Shown here: in pieces, positions 38,854 through 39,622 of the stretch | Numbering within the stretch: the stretch's first letter is position 1 | Layout of the letters: every line of letters starts with the position of its first letter | Origin: Gammaproteobacteria bacterium | Lineage (GTDB): Bacteria > Pseudomonadota > Gammaproteobacteria > GRL18 | Length of the DNA: 39,622 nt | Reading direction: 5' to 3' | Assembly: GCA_016744995.1 (NCBI GenBank) | Contig: JADGDG010000031.1 | Location: 1-39,622, forward strand | The notes under the pieces: model-generated | Told to the model about the DNA's origin: nothing | What the model saw: only the letters and a program-made list of their open reading frames with translations | Database searches by the model: none | Position numbers and translations under genes: made by a program

Positions 38854-39024
38854 TTATTTATACAGTTTTAAATTTCCATTATTTTCTTCTGCAAGTAGAT
38901 ACCGCTTACCATGATGAAAGATAATTAGCTCTCTATCATCCCCCATAATCTCAACAGCAAAAACTTTTGGCGTGGAATCTTTGGGCTCTATTTTCTTGTT
39001 AAAAATTTGACTAAAAAAAGACAT
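38854..39024 (-). CDS. hemP: HemP-like small protein
   Basis: The 56-residue protein ends with DDRELIIFHHGKRYLLAEEN followed by NGNLKLYK, the pattern of the HemP/HmuP family (REVLI-x-H-x-G-x-x-Y-x-L-R-x-T-x-x-GKLILTK). I start it at the ATG at 39024, since GGGAG lies 7 bases upstream; the frame could begin 8 codons earlier. HemP/HmuP is needed for expression of heme-uptake genes in several proteobacteria. No heme receptor or HmuTUV transporter is in the window. It is the middle gene of a three-gene operon with the unknown gene at 39064 and the DUF2325 gene. Confidence 0.72.
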   Translation of the reverse strand: MSFFSQIFNKKIEPKDSTPKVFAVEIMGDDRELIIFHHGKRYLLAEENNGNLKLYK

Positions 39025-39063
39025 GCGTATCTCCCTGCTCTGAATCAATTAAAGCGATGGTTG

Positions 39064-39429
39064 TTAAATTGATCGGTAATTTAAAGGATTATGTGTCAGC
39101 AGTGCCTTTCGCAAATACTCAAATCGATTGAATGTATTTGCCAGAGCACTGACATTGACCCGCTTAATTGGATCTGAAAGCATCATCGTCTCCAATTTTT
39201 TCTGTAAGCAGTAATTTTTCTGTTTTGCATAAATAAAGAGATCATTAATACTTTCATTCTCAATATCTGAATTTCTGAAATAGAGATCTTCGATATCAAT
39301 GATCTGTTCCTCCAGTAACTGCTGTACTTCCTCACCCTTAAATTCTAATATGGGTTGTCCTGTCTCTTTGTTGATGACTCGGATTGAGGGCGCTTTATTG
39401 TCTAACCAGGTATCCAGAATAAAAAACAT
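39064..39429 (-). CDS. Unknown protein, first gene of a Fur-controlled operon
   Basis: The 121-residue soluble protein begins MFFILDTWLDNKAPSIRVIN, then has ILEFKGEEVQQLLEEQIID and a helical C-terminal half. GGAG lies 6 bases before the ATG at 39429. Two Fur boxes lie upstream within 100 bp, and hemP follows 40 bp after its stop. I do not recognise a family. Its position suggests iron- or heme-related work. Confidence 0.72.
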   Translation of the reverse strand: MFFILDTWLDNKAPSIRVINKETGQPILEFKGEEVQQLLEEQIIDIEDLYFRNSDIENESINDLFIYAKQKNYCLQKKLETMMLSDPIKRVNVSALANTFNRFEYLRKALLTHNPLNYRSI

Positions 39430-39452
39430 AAGTCACTCCTTTATTTCTAAAT

Positions 39453-39471
39453 GATAATGATTATCATTACT
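39453..39471 (-). promoter_or_regulatory. Fur box 1 of the hemP/DUF2325 operon
   Basis: Plus-strand GATAATGATTATCATTACT matches the Fur consensus at its first 16 positions, a near-perfect site, 24-42 bp ahead of the operon start codon. Confidence 0.9.
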
Positions 39472-39509
39472 GATATTATTACAAAAAGCAAGCACTTTTT
39501 CAATTAAAT

Positions 39510-39528
39510 GATAATTATTCTCATTTAA
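39510..39528 (-). promoter_or_regulatory. Fur box 2 of the hemP/DUF2325 operon
   Basis: Plus-strand GATAATTATTCTCATTTAA, a good but weaker match, lies 38 bp beyond the first. A possible -35 (TTGCTT) sits between the two on the minus strand, so both sites would cover the promoter. Confidence 0.65.
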
Positions 39529-39529
39529 T

Positions 39530-39562
39530 CCCCTTGGGGTTTAATTCCCCGCAGCTTGCTGC
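39530..39562. repeat. REP-like palindromes at the window end
   Basis: CCCCTTGGGG (39530-39539) and GCAGCTTGCTGC (39551-39562) are two short GC-rich palindromes 11 bp apart, just upstream of the Fur-controlled operon. They look like a repetitive extragenic palindrome of a type seen in many proteobacteria. Only one copy is in view. Confidence 0.55.
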
Positions 39563-39622
39563 GTAGCATAAAATATATGGTAATCTATTGTGGATGAGCA
39601 TATATACCCACAAAAGCCACAA

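Overview
The window looks like part of a low-GC gammaproteobacterial chromosome. The order aat-bpt-infA facing clpA-clpS, the recC-recB-recD set, the YheT and CvfB homologues and a diheme cytochrome c all fit that class, but no rRNA or tRNA gene is present to place it more closely. Most of the window is housekeeping sequence. The last 12 kb (about 28.5-39.5 kb) is given over to iron.

Region 1 (1-9.5 kb): the 3' part of a FetA/FetB-type ABC exporter; then the whole leucine branch of the bacterial N-degron pathway (Aat and Bpt attach the destabilising leucine, ClpS recognises it, ClpA unfolds the substrate for ClpP) around infA; then a large coiled-coil membrane protein ending in a SPOR-like domain. 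Region 2 (9.5-18 kb): diheme cytochrome c, an insertion-sequence remnant, an RRM protein, a cold-shock protein with a long leader, a YheT-type hydrolase, CvfB, a 46-residue Cys-rich protein, an orphan NosD-like beta-helix protein and a large lipoprotein of unknown role. Region 3 (18-27.8 kb): recC, recB and recD with 8-bp overlaps, and a CDP-alcohol phosphatidyltransferase. Next comes an unusual non-coding stretch made of successive inverted repeats.

Region 4 (28.5-34.1 kb) is the highlight. It is a gene cluster centred on a P1B-type ATPase that has lost the usual CxxC and CPC metal motifs. The ATPase shares an H-x2-P-x-R-I-R motif with a small HMA-like protein nearby. Around it are a ferritin-like protein with a C-terminal membrane segment, several small membrane proteins with charged tails, and two related small membrane proteins, one fused to a SpoIIAA-like domain. 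A promoter with a Fur-box-like sequence precedes it. This matches what is known of ferrosome (fez) clusters, which build membrane-bounded iron-storage bodies, but the accessory set appears richer than the described minimal systems.

Region 5 (34.2-39.6 kb) reads the other way for the most part: feoB-feoA; a 36-residue single-span protein with a strong promoter and Fur box, absent from any list of long ORFs; a small YtxH-like protein flanked by two strong terminators; and an operon under two Fur boxes encoding an unknown protein, a HemP-like protein and a DUF2325 protein with a four-cysteine cluster. Together regions 4 and 5 suggest an iron island: uptake (Feo), possible heme handling (HemP), storage (ferrosome plus ferritin-like protein) and Fur control.
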